15,922 bases of DNA from positions 1 through 15,922 of the forward strand of contig DATEQV010000521.1 of the NCBI GenBank assembly GCA_035272265.1. Reading direction: 5' to 3'. The notes beneath the pieces were generated by a model that made no database searches, had not been told where the DNA came from, and saw nothing but the letters and a program-made list of their open reading frames with translations. This stretch comes from Acidisphaera sp035272265 (GTDB lineage: Bacteria > Pseudomonadota > Alphaproteobacteria > Acetobacterales > Acetobacteraceae). Positions within the stretch are counted from its first letter, which is position 1, and the number at the start of each line of letters is the position of its first letter. Below, one piece after another: positions 5,554-13,140 of the stretch. The position numbers and the translations under genes are program-made.

Positions 5554-6875
5554 GTTTCCGTTGCAACCACGTGGAAGAAGGAGCCGCTGACCATCCCCCG
5601 TCGCCCCCCGGCATGGCCGAGGTCGCGCCCCGCGGCGTCGGTCAACTGCGCCAACGGGGCGTCGCTGCCCGGCTCGGTCAGGCTCGCGTAGTGGAACTCG
5701 TGCCCGCGCAGCACGCCCCCGGCACGGCCGAGCACGCCGTCCGAGATAAGCGTCGCACGCCGATAGCCGAGATGCAGGCGGCGTTTCGCGAAACTGGTCG
5801 CATGGCCGAGCAGCCCGAGCATCTCGTGCCTCACGCCGTCGGCGTCTTCGAGCCCCGCGCCGAGCACCATGTAGCCGCCGCACTCGCCATGCACCGGGCG
5901 GGTGCGGGCAAACCGTTCGACGCCGGCACGGAACGTCGCCGCGGCGGCGAGGCGTGCGGCGTGCAGCTCCGGATAGCCCCCGGGCAGCCAGCACACGTCG
6001 CAGCCCTCGTCGGGTGCCTCGTCGGCGAGCGGCGAGAAGAACCGCAGCTCCGCCCCCGCGGTGCGCCATCCGTCGAGCAGATGCGGATAGGCGAAGCCGA
6101 ACGCGTCGTCATAGGCGAGCGCGATGCGCTGGCCGGACGGCGGCAGCGCGGGTGCGGCCGGCGCGTCGGCTGCCAGCGGCGCGGCCATCGCCACGATCGC
6201 GTCGAGGTCGAGGTGACGTTCCGCCAGTTCGGCAAGACGTTGCATCAGCCCATCGGGCGCGTCGTGCTCGCTGGCCTGCACCAGTCCGAGATGGCGTTCC
6301 GGCAACGCAATCTCGGGCGTGCGCGGGATGCTGCCCAACACCGGCAGGCCGGTCCCCCGCATGGCCGCGACGACTCCGTCGCGATGGCGGTCGCTGCTCA
6401 CCCGATTGAGCACCACGCCGCCGATCCGCACCGACTTGTCGTGGAACGCGAACCCGCGCGCGACCGCCGCGGCGCTCTGCATCTGCCCCGACACATCGAG
6501 CACCAGCAGCACCGGCAGCCCGAAGGCAGCGGCAAGGTCGGCCGCGGCGCCGGATCGGCCAGGCGGCGACTCGACGCCATCGAACAGGCCCATCGCCGAC
6601 TCGATCACCACCAGCGACGCATCGCGCCCCGCCTTGGCGAGCACGGCACGCAGCTGTGCCGGCGCCATCGCCCAGCTGTCGAGGTTGGGCGACGGCGCGC
6701 CGCTCGCGGCGGCATGGAAGCCGGGATCGATGTAGTCCGGCCCGCTCTTGCAGGCCCGCACGGCGACGCCGCGTCGGCGCAGCGCGGCGAGAATGGCGAG
6801 CGTCACCGTGGTCTTGCCCGCGCCCGAGCGCGGCGCGCCGACGATCAGTCCGTGCGGCGCGCTCAATGACACGAG
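5550..6875 (-). CDS. cobB: Cobyrinate / hydrogenobyrinate a,c-diamide synthase CobB (CbiA family)
   Basis: This ATP- and glutamine-dependent enzyme amidates the a and c side chains of hydrogenobyrinate (or cobyrinate), just before cobalt insertion in the aerobic route. From GTG 6873-6875 it has 441 residues, about normal. An N-terminal synthetase domain has the P-loop GAPRSGAGKTT (12-22), CKSGPDYIDP and ESAMGLFDG. A class I glutamine amidotransferase domain has WLPGGYPELHA, the nucleophile in VHGECGGYM (C332) and a GHEFHYAS histidine region. The start is uncertain: GTG 6915-6917 would add 14 residues and GTG 6900-6902 nine, while TTG 6867-6869 is also possible. I prefer 6875 because family members begin only a few residues before the P-loop and because this clears the divergent cbiD start. 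The stop overlaps the start of cobT by 4 bp. Confidence 0.96.
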   Translation of the reverse strand, partial: LVSLSAPHGLIVGAPRSGAGKTTVTLAILAALRRRGVAVRACKSGPDYIDPGFHAAASGAPSPNLDSWAMAPAQLRAVLAKAGRDASLVVIESAMGLFDGVESPPGRSGAAADLAAAFGLPVLLVLDVSGQMQSAAAVARGFAFHDKSVRIGGVVLNRVSSDRHRDGVVAAMRGTGLPVLGSIPRTPEIALPERHLGLVQASEHDAPDGLMQRLAELAERHLDLDAIVAMAAPLAADAPAAPALPPSGQRIALAYDDAFGFAYPHLLDGWRTAGAELRFFSPLADEAPDEGCDVCWLPGGYPELHAARLAAAATFRAGVERFARTRPVHGECGGYMVLGAGLEDADGVRHEMLGLLGHATSFAKRRLHLGYRRATLISDGVLGRAGGVLRGHEFHYASLTEPGSDAPLAQLTDAAGRDLGHAGGRRGMVSGSFFHVVATET

Positions 6876-6901
6876 CCGAGACGCCTGATAGAGCCGCACA
6901 G

Positions 6902-7987
6902 GTGGAGCGCGCACCAAAACTGCGCCGGGGCTGGACCACCGGCAGTTGCGCCACCGCCGCAGCCAAGGCAGCGGCTGCGGCGCTGCTCGGCGACGCGTTC
7001 CCCGATCCCGTGGAGATCACGCTGCCGCGCGGCGAGCGCGTGGCGTTCGCGCTGGCGGAAACGTCTCAGGGCGACGGCTTCGCCAGCGCCGGCGTGGTGA
7101 AGGATGCCGGCGACGATCCGGACGTGACGCACGGTGCGCTGGTCCGCGCGACGGTGCGCCATGCCGAACCGGGCGCAGGCATCGTGTTCCGCGCCGGGAA
7201 TGGCGTGGGCACAATCACCCGCCCCGGCCTGCCTCTGCCGCCGGGCGAGCCGGCGATCAACCCGGTGCCCCGCGCGATGATCGTCGCGGCCCTGGCCGAA
7301 CTCGGCGCGCACGACATGATCGTGGAAGTCGGCATCGACAATGGCGAGGAACTGGCGAAGCGAACCCTGAACGCGCGGCTCGGGATCGTCGGCGGCCTGT
7401 CGGTTCTCGGCACCACGGGCATCGTGGTGCCGTATTCGTGCGCCGCGTGGATCGACACCATCCACCGCGGCATCGATGTCGCGCGCGCGACCGGCGTTGC
7501 GCATATCGCCGGCTCGACCGGCAGCACGTCCGAGGCGGCCGTGCGCGCGCTGCACGCGCTGCCCGACATCGCACTGATCGAGATGGGCGATTTCGTCGGC
7601 GGGATGCTGAAATACCTGCGCGCCCATCCGGTCGCGCGCATGACCATCGCCGGCGGCGTCGCGAAGATGACCAAGCTGGGGCAAGGGCGTCTCGACCTGC
7701 ATTCCCGACGCGGCGAGGCGGACATGGAAGCGCTGGCCGCGCTGGCGCGCGAGGCCGGCGCGAGCGAGGGCATCGCGAACGCGATCGCCCACGCCAACAC
7801 GGTCGCCGCCGCGTTCGCGCTGGCGCCGCTCGGCGACATCGTCGCCGCGCGGGCGTGGGAAGTAGCCGCCGACGTGCTGCGGCCTGCGCCGGTCGCGCTC
7901 GAGGTGGCGCTGTTCGACCGCGCGGGCGCGCTGGTCGGGCGTGCGCCCTTCGCGAGCGTCGATCACGGACGGAACCTCCGCCGGTGA
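6902..7987 (+). CDS. cbiD: Cobalt-precorrin-5B C1-methyltransferase CbiD
   Basis: CbiD methylates C1 in the anaerobic corrin pathway; in aerobic-type clusters without cobF it is thought to serve as the C1 methyltransferase. The 361-residue protein has the family signatures in order: LRRGWTTGSCATAAAKAA at the N-terminus, INPVPRAMI, LGIVGGLSVLGTTGIVVPYS, AGSTGST, GDFVGGMLKYLRAHPV and TKLGQGRLDLHS. The start is uncertain. GTG 6902 places the RRGWTTG motif eight residues in, as in relatives; ATG 6866 adds 12 residues and would overlap cobB. It is the only plus-strand gene between cobB and cobM, divergent from cobB with a 26-bp gap on my chosen starts. Its last 25 bp overlap the end of cobM. No cobF is seen in the window. 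Confidence 0.97.
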   Translation: MERAPKLRRGWTTGSCATAAAKAAAAALLGDAFPDPVEITLPRGERVAFALAETSQGDGFASAGVVKDAGDDPDVTHGALVRATVRHAEPGAGIVFRAGNGVGTITRPGLPLPPGEPAINPVPRAMIVAALAELGAHDMIVEVGIDNGEELAKRTLNARLGIVGGLSVLGTTGIVVPYSCAAWIDTIHRGIDVARATGVAHIAGSTGSTSEAAVRALHALPDIALIEMGDFVGGMLKYLRAHPVARMTIAGGVAKMTKLGQGRLDLHSRRGEADMEALAALAREAGASEGIANAIAHANTVAAAFALAPLGDIVAARAWEVAADVLRPAPVALEVALFDRAGALVGRAPFASVDHGRNLRR

Positions 7988-8715
7988 CCGGCGCTGTAGA
8001 GCGCGCTCTCGGCGAAGTCGGCTGGATCGAGCACGGGTCCGACGAGCAGGATCGCCGTACGCTCGATGCCAGCTTGCGTGGCCGCCGCCGCCATTTCGCC
8101 GAGCGGCGCGCGCAGCACCCGCTCGTCCGGCCAGCTCGCGCGCGCGACGATCGCGGCGGGACAGTCCGCGCCGTAGTGCGGCGACAAGGACGCGACCGCC
8201 GTGTCGATCGCATGGCCGGCAAGGTGGATCGCGAGCGTGGCACCCGTCGCCGCGAACGCCCCGAGCGTCTCCCGCTCCGGCATCGCCGAGGCGCGGCCGG
8301 GAACGCGCGTGAGCACGACGCTTTGCGCGACCGTCGGCACCGTCAGTTCCCGCCCCAGTGCCGCGGCGGCGGCGGCGAAGGCGGGGACGCCGGGCGTGAA
8401 GCTGCACTTCACGCCGTGGCGCTCCAGCCGGCGCACCTGCTCGGCGACCGCGCTGTAGATCGACAGATCCCCCGAATGCAGCCGCGCGACATCCTGGCCG
8501 CGCGCGTGCGCATCCAGGCAGGCGCGCTCGATTGCGTCGAGGTCGAGCGGCGCGGTGTCGATCAGCAGCGCGTCCGGCGGGCAGTGTGCGAGCAGCGCAC
8601 GCGGCACGATGGAGCCGGCATAGAGGCACACCGGGCAGCGCGCGAGGATGTCGCGGCCGCGCAGCGTGATCAGGTCGGCCGCCCCCGGCCCCGCACCGAT
8701 GAAATGCACCGTCAT
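7963..8715 (-). CDS. cobM: Precorrin-4 C11-methyltransferase CobM
   Basis: CobM uses S-adenosylmethionine to methylate C11 of precorrin-4, giving precorrin-5. The 250-residue protein is a tetrapyrrole methylase with the N-terminal MTVHFIGAGPGAADLITLRG, then CLYAGSIVP, LHSGDLSIYSAVAEQ, and the C11-type stretch TPGVPAFAAAAAALGRELT followed by VVLTRVPGR, which separates it from CobI and CobJ. ATG 8713-8715 overlaps the cobE stop (8712-8714) as ATGA. It ends the cobL-cobE-cobM block, and its 3' end overlaps cbiD by 25 bp, so the two transcripts are antisense to each other there. Confidence 0.97.
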   Translation of the reverse strand: MTVHFIGAGPGAADLITLRGRDILARCPVCLYAGSIVPRALLAHCPPDALLIDTAPLDLDAIERACLDAHARGQDVARLHSGDLSIYSAVAEQVRRLERHGVKCSFTPGVPAFAAAAAALGRELTVPTVAQSVVLTRVPGRASAMPERETLGAFAATGATLAIHLAGHAIDTAVASLSPHYGADCPAAIVARASWPDERVLRAPLGEMAAAATQAGIERTAILLVGPVLDPADFAESALYSAGHRRRFRP

Positions 8716-9083
8716 GGGGCGGTTGCCTCGGCCAGCGCGCAGGTCGCGCCGTCCTGCGCCACGCGCGGCGCGAGCAGACGCGCACCGGGACCCGCCGCGG
8801 CCAGCGCGCAGGCCTCGCTGACGCTGGCAACACCGGTCGCGCGCAGCGACGCGGCGGACTGCGTGGCGCACGATGCATTCGCCTGCTGCATCGCCGCCGT
8901 CTCGACCCACACGAGCGCAAGACCAAGCCGGCGCGCAGCTTCGGCCGGTCCAGGTTCGGCGGCCTTGAAGGCCGGCGCGGCAAGCGCGTGCGGGCGCCGT
9001 CCGGCCATAGCGCATGCATGATCGAGCGCGCGCAGAATCGCATCGGCATCGCAGCCGCCGCGCAAGCCGATGCCGGCGATCAC
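8712..9083 (-). CDS. cobE: CobE / CbiG C-terminal domain protein
   Basis: This small (123-residue) protein resembles CobE, which is related to the C-terminal domain of CbiG. CobE is linked to aerobic cobalamin synthesis, but its exact role is not settled. Visible family features are the start VIAGIGLRGGCDADAI, ALAAPAFKAAEPG (the K/E pair typical of the domain), a middle helix with AMQQA, and a conserved SVSEACALAAAG late in the chain. Length fits a stand-alone CobE. The GTG at 9081-9083 overlaps the cobL stop (GTGA), and its own stop overlaps the cobM start (ATGA), so it is embedded in a translationally coupled trio. Other CbiG parts are absent from the window. Confidence 0.88.
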   Translation of the reverse strand: MIAGIGLRGGCDADAILRALDHACAMAGRRPHALAAPAFKAAEPGPAEAARRLGLALVWVETAAMQQANASCATQSAASLRATGVASVSEACALAAAGPGARLLAPRVAQDGATCALAEATAP

Positions 9084-10291
9084 GCGTCCCACGGCTTCCG
9101 CACCGCCCATTGCATCACCGCCATCGCCGGCCGGAACCCGTGCAGATGACTGTCGCCCACGGTGTCCAGCCGTTCGATCGCCAGCCGCGTCAGCGTGCCG
9201 CCCAACCGGCTGCGTGTCTCGATCAGCAGCGCCTGCGTCTCCACCGTCACCGAGTTGACGACCAGCATCCCGCCCGGCCGCAGCGCGTGCCACGCGCCGT
9301 CGATCACGCCCGGATCGCGCGCACCGCCGCCGATGAACACCGCATCCGGCAGCGGCAGCCCATCGAGTGCGTCGGGCGCACGGCCGACGACGACGCGCAG
9401 CTCCGGCACGCCGAGCGCGCGTGCGTTGGCCATCGCGCGCTCCGCCCGGTCGGGCCGCGGCTCGATGGCGACCGCGCGGCAGGCCGGATGCGCGCGCGAC
9501 CACTCGATCGCGACCGAACCGGACCCGCAGCCGATGTCCCACAGCAGCGCGCCGGGGCGGGGCGCGAGCGCGGACAGCGTGGCGGCGCGCACCTCGCGCT
9601 TGGTGATCTGGCCGTCATGGGCAAAGGCGTCGTCGGACAGCGACGCGAGGGGCAGACAAAAGCGGCCCGCGACCTCGACCGCGACGAGGTTCAGCGGGTT
9701 GATGTCATCCGGAATCGTCGCGTCCGCGCCCAGGCGGCGGATACATTCGTGCGGCCCGCCCAGTGCCTCCATCACGTGCAGGACCGAGGCGCCGCAGCCG
9801 CGCTCGCACAGCAGCGCCGCGAGCGCGGCGGGCGTGCGCGCGTCCGCCGACAGCACGATGACGCGCGCACCGTCATGCAGCACCGACACGACCGCTTCCA
9901 ACGGGCGGCCGCACGCCGACATGGCGGCCACGTCATGCGCCGCCCATCCGAGCCGCGCGCAGGCGAGCGCCAAAGACGACGGCGCGGGAATGCACAGCGT
10001 TTCCTCGGCCGCGACGATCCCGCGCAGGGTTTCGCCCACGCCGAACCAGTTCGGATCGCCCGAGGCGAGCACCGCGACGGGCGTTCCCCGCCGTGCGGCG
10101 ATGGCCGGCAGGGCGTCGCGCAACGGGCTGGGCCACGCAAGCCGCTCGCCCCGGATCAGCGGCGCGGCCAGCGCCAGATGCCGTACGCCCCCGGCGACAA
10201 GGGCCGCGCCCTCGATCAGCGCGCGCGCACGCGCGGACAGTCCGTCGACGCCGTCCTCGCCGATACCGATCACGGAGAGCCACGGCTTCAC
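9080..10291 (-). CDS. cobL: Precorrin-6Y C5,15-methyltransferase (decarboxylating) CobL
   Basis: CobL methylates C5 and C15 of dihydro-precorrin-6 (precorrin-6B) and decarboxylates the C12 acetate, giving precorrin-8X. The 403-residue protein is the expected fusion of two methylases. The CbiE-like half (about 1-205) has LSVIGIGEDG and LASGDPNWFGVG (75-86). The CbiT-like half has DDAFAHDGQITKREVRA (220-236) and the SAM motif WDIGCGSGSVAIEW (251-264), then FIGGGARDPGVI. The GTG at 10289-10291 is the natural start just before LSVIGIG. It heads the cobL-cobE-cobM block and is divergent from cobK across only 32 bp, so both genes must share a very small promoter region or use signals inside each other. 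Confidence 0.97.
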   Translation of the reverse strand: MKPWLSVIGIGEDGVDGLSARARALIEGAALVAGGVRHLALAAPLIRGERLAWPSPLRDALPAIAARRGTPVAVLASGDPNWFGVGETLRGIVAAEETLCIPAPSSLALACARLGWAAHDVAAMSACGRPLEAVVSVLHDGARVIVLSADARTPAALAALLCERGCGASVLHVMEALGGPHECIRRLGADATIPDDINPLNLVAVEVAGRFCLPLASLSDDAFAHDGQITKREVRAATLSALAPRPGALLWDIGCGSGSVAIEWSRAHPACRAVAIEPRPDRAERAMANARALGVPELRVVVGRAPDALDGLPLPDAVFIGGGARDPGVIDGAWHALRPGGMLVVNSVTVETQALLIETRSRLGGTLTRLAIERLDTVGDSHLHGFRPAMAVMQWAVRKPWDA

Positions 10292-10323
10292 GGCGACCGC
10301 GTTTCCCTGGCATGAGATGGCGC

Positions 10324-11076
10324 ATGCGTCTTCTGATCCTCGGCGGCACGACCGAAGCTTCGGCGCTCGCGCGCGCGGTCGCAGGCGACGGGCGCGTGCG
10401 TGCGACGCTGTCGCTCGCCGGGCGGACGCGTGCGCCGCTGGCGCAGCCGGTGCCGGTGCGCGTCGGCGGGTTCGGCGGCAGCGAGGGTCTGGCCGACTAC
10501 CTGACCGCGCACCGCATCGACGCGGTCATCGACGCCACCCACCCGTTCGCGTCGCAGATCACGGCCAATGCGGTCGCCGCCGCGCGCACGGCGCGCGTTC
10601 CGCTGCTCGGCCTCGTGCGCCCGCCCTGGCACGCGCAGGCGGGAGACCGCTGGCAGGTGGTTTCCGGCATCGCCGCGGCTGCAGCAGCCCTGGGGCCGAA
10701 CAAGCTGCGCGTGCTGCTCACCCTCGGGCGCCAGGACCTCGCGCCGTTCGTGCCGATGGCGCATCACTTCGTGCTGCGCTCGATCGACGCCCCGCCTGTC
10801 GAGCTGGTGCCGCCGGGCGCAGAGGTCATCCTCGCGAGAGGCCCGTTCCGCGAAGACGACGAACGCGCGCTTCTGACACAGCGTCGCATCGACGTGGTGG
10901 TGACGAAGAATGCCGGCGGCGAAGCGACGCGGGCGAAGCTGGACGCCGCGCGCGCGCTCGGGCTGCCGGTCGTCATGGTTGCACGCCCGCCGCTGCCGGA
11001 CTGCGAGATGGTGGAAACCGTGCAGGATGCGCTGGCGTGGCTCGATCGTCATGCGGACTCCCCGCGCGGCGCGTAG
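10324..11076 (+). CDS. cobK: Precorrin-6A reductase CobK
   Basis: CobK reduces the macrocycle of precorrin-6A with NADPH (to precorrin-6B), between the C1 and C5/C15 methylations. The 250-residue protein has MRLLILGGTTEASALA at the start, AVIDATHPFASQI in the first half, EVILARGPF and finally TKNAGGEATRAKLDAAR leading to PVVMVARP, all family hallmarks. I chose ATG 10324 because LLILGGTTEA follows it directly and a GAG purine patch lies about eight bases upstream; ATG 10312 in the same frame adds four residues. It is the second lone plus-strand gene in the cluster: divergent from cobL, and its 3' end overlaps cobJ by 28 bp. Confidence 0.96.
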   Translation: MRLLILGGTTEASALARAVAGDGRVRATLSLAGRTRAPLAQPVPVRVGGFGGSEGLADYLTAHRIDAVIDATHPFASQITANAVAAARTARVPLLGLVRPPWHAQAGDRWQVVSGIAAAAAALGPNKLRVLLTLGRQDLAPFVPMAHHFVLRSIDAPPVELVPPGAEVILARGPFREDDERALLTQRRIDVVVTKNAGGEATRAKLDAARALGLPVVMVARPPLPDCEMVETVQDALAWLDRHADSPRGA

Positions 11077-11795
11077 ATCCACGGCACGGCACCCGCACGC
11101 TCGATCGTCCGCGTCGCCTGCGTGCCGACCAGGACCAGTGTGCGCATGTCGGCGAGCGCGGGATCGGCGGCAGCCAGCGTGGTCACGGTCACGCGCTCGT
11201 CGGGACGGCTGACGGCGGTCGCAAAGACGACCCGTGTTGCCCCGGGCAAATGCACGCGCAGCACATCGAACGCAGCGCCCAACTGCCACGGACGCGCGCG
11301 TGACAGCGGATTATACAGCGCGATCGCGAAGCCCGCGGTGGCGGCGGCGGTCAGCCTCGCGGCGATCGTCTCCCAGGATTTCAGGTTGTCCGACAGCGAC
11401 AGCACGCAGAAATCATGCCCGAGCGGCGCGCCGACGCGCGCGGCAGCAGCGAGCAACGCGGAGATGCCCGGCACCACCTCGACCTCCAGCGCGCGCCATT
11501 CGGGCGGGCCGTGGTCGATGGCCTCGAACAGCGCGCTGGCCATGCCGAACACGCCCGCATCGCCGCCCGAGACCACCGCAACCCGCCGCTCCTCCTGCGC
11601 CAGCGCCAGCGCATGACGCGCGCGGGCAAGCTCGGCGCGGTTGTCGGACGCATGTCGGGTCTGTCCCGTGCGCGGCGGTACGCGCTCGAGGTATGGACCG
11701 TAGCCGACGAGGTCCGTCGCGGCCTCCAGTGCCGACGCCGCGCGAGGAGCGAGCAGGTCGGACGCACCCGGACCAAGGCCGATCACGTGGATCAC
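11049..11795 (-). CDS. cobJ: Precorrin-3B C17-methyltransferase CobJ
   Basis: CobJ methylates C17 and brings about ring contraction of precorrin-3B, giving precorrin-4. The 248-residue protein is a tetrapyrrole methylase with VIGLGPGASDLLAPRA at the N-terminus, DLVGYGPYLERV, VVSGGDAGVFGMAS, VVPGISALLAAAARVGAPLG, the CobJ-type FCVLSLSDNLKSWE and ALYNPLSRARPWQL. GTG 11793-11795 overlaps the cobI stop as GTGA. An upstream extension is open but runs through cobI and is not real. It is the last gene of the cobN-G-H-I-J block, ending inside the 3' end of cobK. Confidence 0.97.
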   Translation of the reverse strand: MIHVIGLGPGASDLLAPRAASALEAATDLVGYGPYLERVPPRTGQTRHASDNRAELARARHALALAQEERRVAVVSGGDAGVFGMASALFEAIDHGPPEWRALEVEVVPGISALLAAAARVGAPLGHDFCVLSLSDNLKSWETIAARLTAAATAGFAIALYNPLSRARPWQLGAAFDVLRVHLPGATRVVFATAVSRPDERVTVTTLAAADPALADMRTLVLVGTQATRTIERAGAVPWIYAPRGESA

Positions 11796-12517
11796 CGCGC
11801 CCGCCGCCGGCCGGGAACCAGCACGAGCGAAAAATACGGTGCCGGTGCATCGCGCAGGTCGCGCAGCTTCATCGTGCGCTCGCCGGCCATCGTGCCGCGC
11901 TCGACATAGATCGCCTGCTCCGCCCGGCCGGTGCGCGCGAGGGCGGCGCGGACCTTGTCGAGGTTGCGGCCGATCTTCATCACCACCGCCGCATCGCAGC
12001 CGGACAACGCCGCCGCTAGGCTCGCCTCGTCCAGCGTGCCGGGGATGACGCTGAGCACATCGTCGCCGTGCGTCATCGGCAGCCGCGCGGCGGTCCAGCA
12101 GCCACTCATGCCGCAAACGCCGGGAATCACGGTCGTGGCATGGCTCTGCGAAAGGCGGTCGAGCAGCGGCAACGACGAGCCATACAGAAACGGGTCGCCC
12201 TCACACAACAGCGCGACGTCGGCGCCCCCATCCAGCTCCTCGGCAAGACGCGCGGCGCATTGGGCGTAGAACGTGGCAAACCCCTCGGCGTAACGCGGAT
12301 CGTCGAGCGCGATCTCGGTCGTGTAGGGATACTCGAGACGCAGCTCGCGCGCGCCGGGAGCGAGATACGTGTCAGCGATGGTGCGGGCGTGGCCGCGGCG
12401 GCCGTGCTTGGCGAAATAGGCGACGACCGGGGCGGCGGCGATCGCTCGCGCGGCCTTCACCGTCATCAGCTCCGGGTCGCCCGGCCCGACGCCGACGACG
12501 ATCAGCGTGCCCGTCAT
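11792..12517 (-). CDS. cobI: Precorrin-2 C20-methyltransferase CobI
   Basis: CobI adds the C20 methyl group to precorrin-2, giving precorrin-3A, the first committed step of the corrin branch. The 241-residue tetrapyrrole methylase has LIVVGVGPGDPELMTVKA at the N-terminus (SAM-binding region), RLEYPYTTE, LLCEGDPFLYGSS (the CobI form of the GDP motif), TVIPGVCGMSGCWT and VVMKIGRNLDKV. Length is normal. The ATG at 12515-12517 overlaps the cobH stop by 4 bp and its own stop overlaps the cobJ start by 4 bp. Its product is the substrate of CobG, encoded two genes upstream. Confidence 0.97.
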   Translation of the reverse strand: MTGTLIVVGVGPGDPELMTVKAARAIAAAPVVAYFAKHGRRGHARTIADTYLAPGARELRLEYPYTTEIALDDPRYAEGFATFYAQCAARLAEELDGGADVALLCEGDPFLYGSSLPLLDRLSQSHATTVIPGVCGMSGCWTAARLPMTHGDDVLSVIPGTLDEASLAAALSGCDAAVVMKIGRNLDKVRAALARTGRAEQAIYVERGTMAGERTMKLRDLRDAPAPYFSLVLVPGRRRAR

Positions 12518-13140
12518 TCCGCGTCGCTCGCCAGCGCGTTGACGCAGGCGGCTGCCATCGCGCTGCCGCCCAGCCGGCCGCGCACGATGGCGAACGGCAC
12601 GCGGCCGTCATTCGCCAGCGCGTCCTTCGATTCAGCGGCCCCGACGAAACCGACCGGCATGCCGATCACCGCGGCCGGCCACGGTGCCCCCTCGTCCAGC
12701 AGCTCGAGCAAGCGGAACAGCGCGGTCGGCGCGTTGCCGATCGCGACCAGCGCACCGGCAAGGCGCTCGCCCCACAGGTCGAGCGCCGCGGCCGAGCGCG
12801 TCGTCCCAAGGCGCGCGGCGAGCGCGGGAACGGCGGGGTCACGCAGCGTGCAGATCACGTCGCTGCCGGCGGGCAGATGCGCTCGCGTCACGCCGTGCGC
12901 GACCATCTCCGAATCGCACAGCACCGGCCGCCCCTGGCGCAGCGCGGCGCGCGCGGCGTCGGTAAAAGCAGGATGGAACGCGATGTGATGCGCCACGTCG
13001 ATCATGCCGCAGGCGTGGATGATGCGCACGGCCACGCGCGACTCGTCGGCGGTGAAGCGTTGAAGATCGCCCTCGGCGCGGATGATCGCGAATGAACGCG
13101 CATAGATCCCGGCACCGTCGCGGACGTAGTCGAGGCTCAT
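12514..13140 (-). CDS. cobH: Precorrin-8X methylmutase CobH
   Basis: CobH moves the methyl group from C11 to C12 of precorrin-8X to give hydrogenobyrinate, the first orange corrin. The 208-residue protein has the expected length. It carries RIIHACGMIDVAHH with H42 matching the active-site histidine of the family, VLCDSEMVAHGV, AIGNAPTALFRLLEL and VIGMPVGFVGAAESKDAL, all strongly conserved. The ATG at 13138-13140 overlaps the cobG stop (ATGA), and the stop overlaps the cobI start (ATGA). Confidence 0.97.
   Translation of the reverse strand: MSLDYVRDGAGIYARSFAIIRAEGDLQRFTADESRVAVRIIHACGMIDVAHHIAFHPAFTDAARAALRQGRPVLCDSEMVAHGVTRAHLPAGSDVICTLRDPAVPALAARLGTTRSAAALDLWGERLAGALVAIGNAPTALFRLLELLDEGAPWPAAVIGMPVGFVGAAESKDALANDGRVPFAIVRGRLGGSAMAAACVNALASDAE

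Noticed and set aside
4522..6069. cobT extended upstream to make a 515-residue protein
   Set aside because: The upstream part runs out of frame through cobB and is Arg-rich; the ATG at 5553 overlapping the cobB stop gives a normal CobT length.
6863..9049. Long frames of about 700 codons on both strands over cbiD, cobM and cobE (also 9162-11303 plus)
   Set aside because: They are low-complexity Arg-rich shadows of clearly identified genes.
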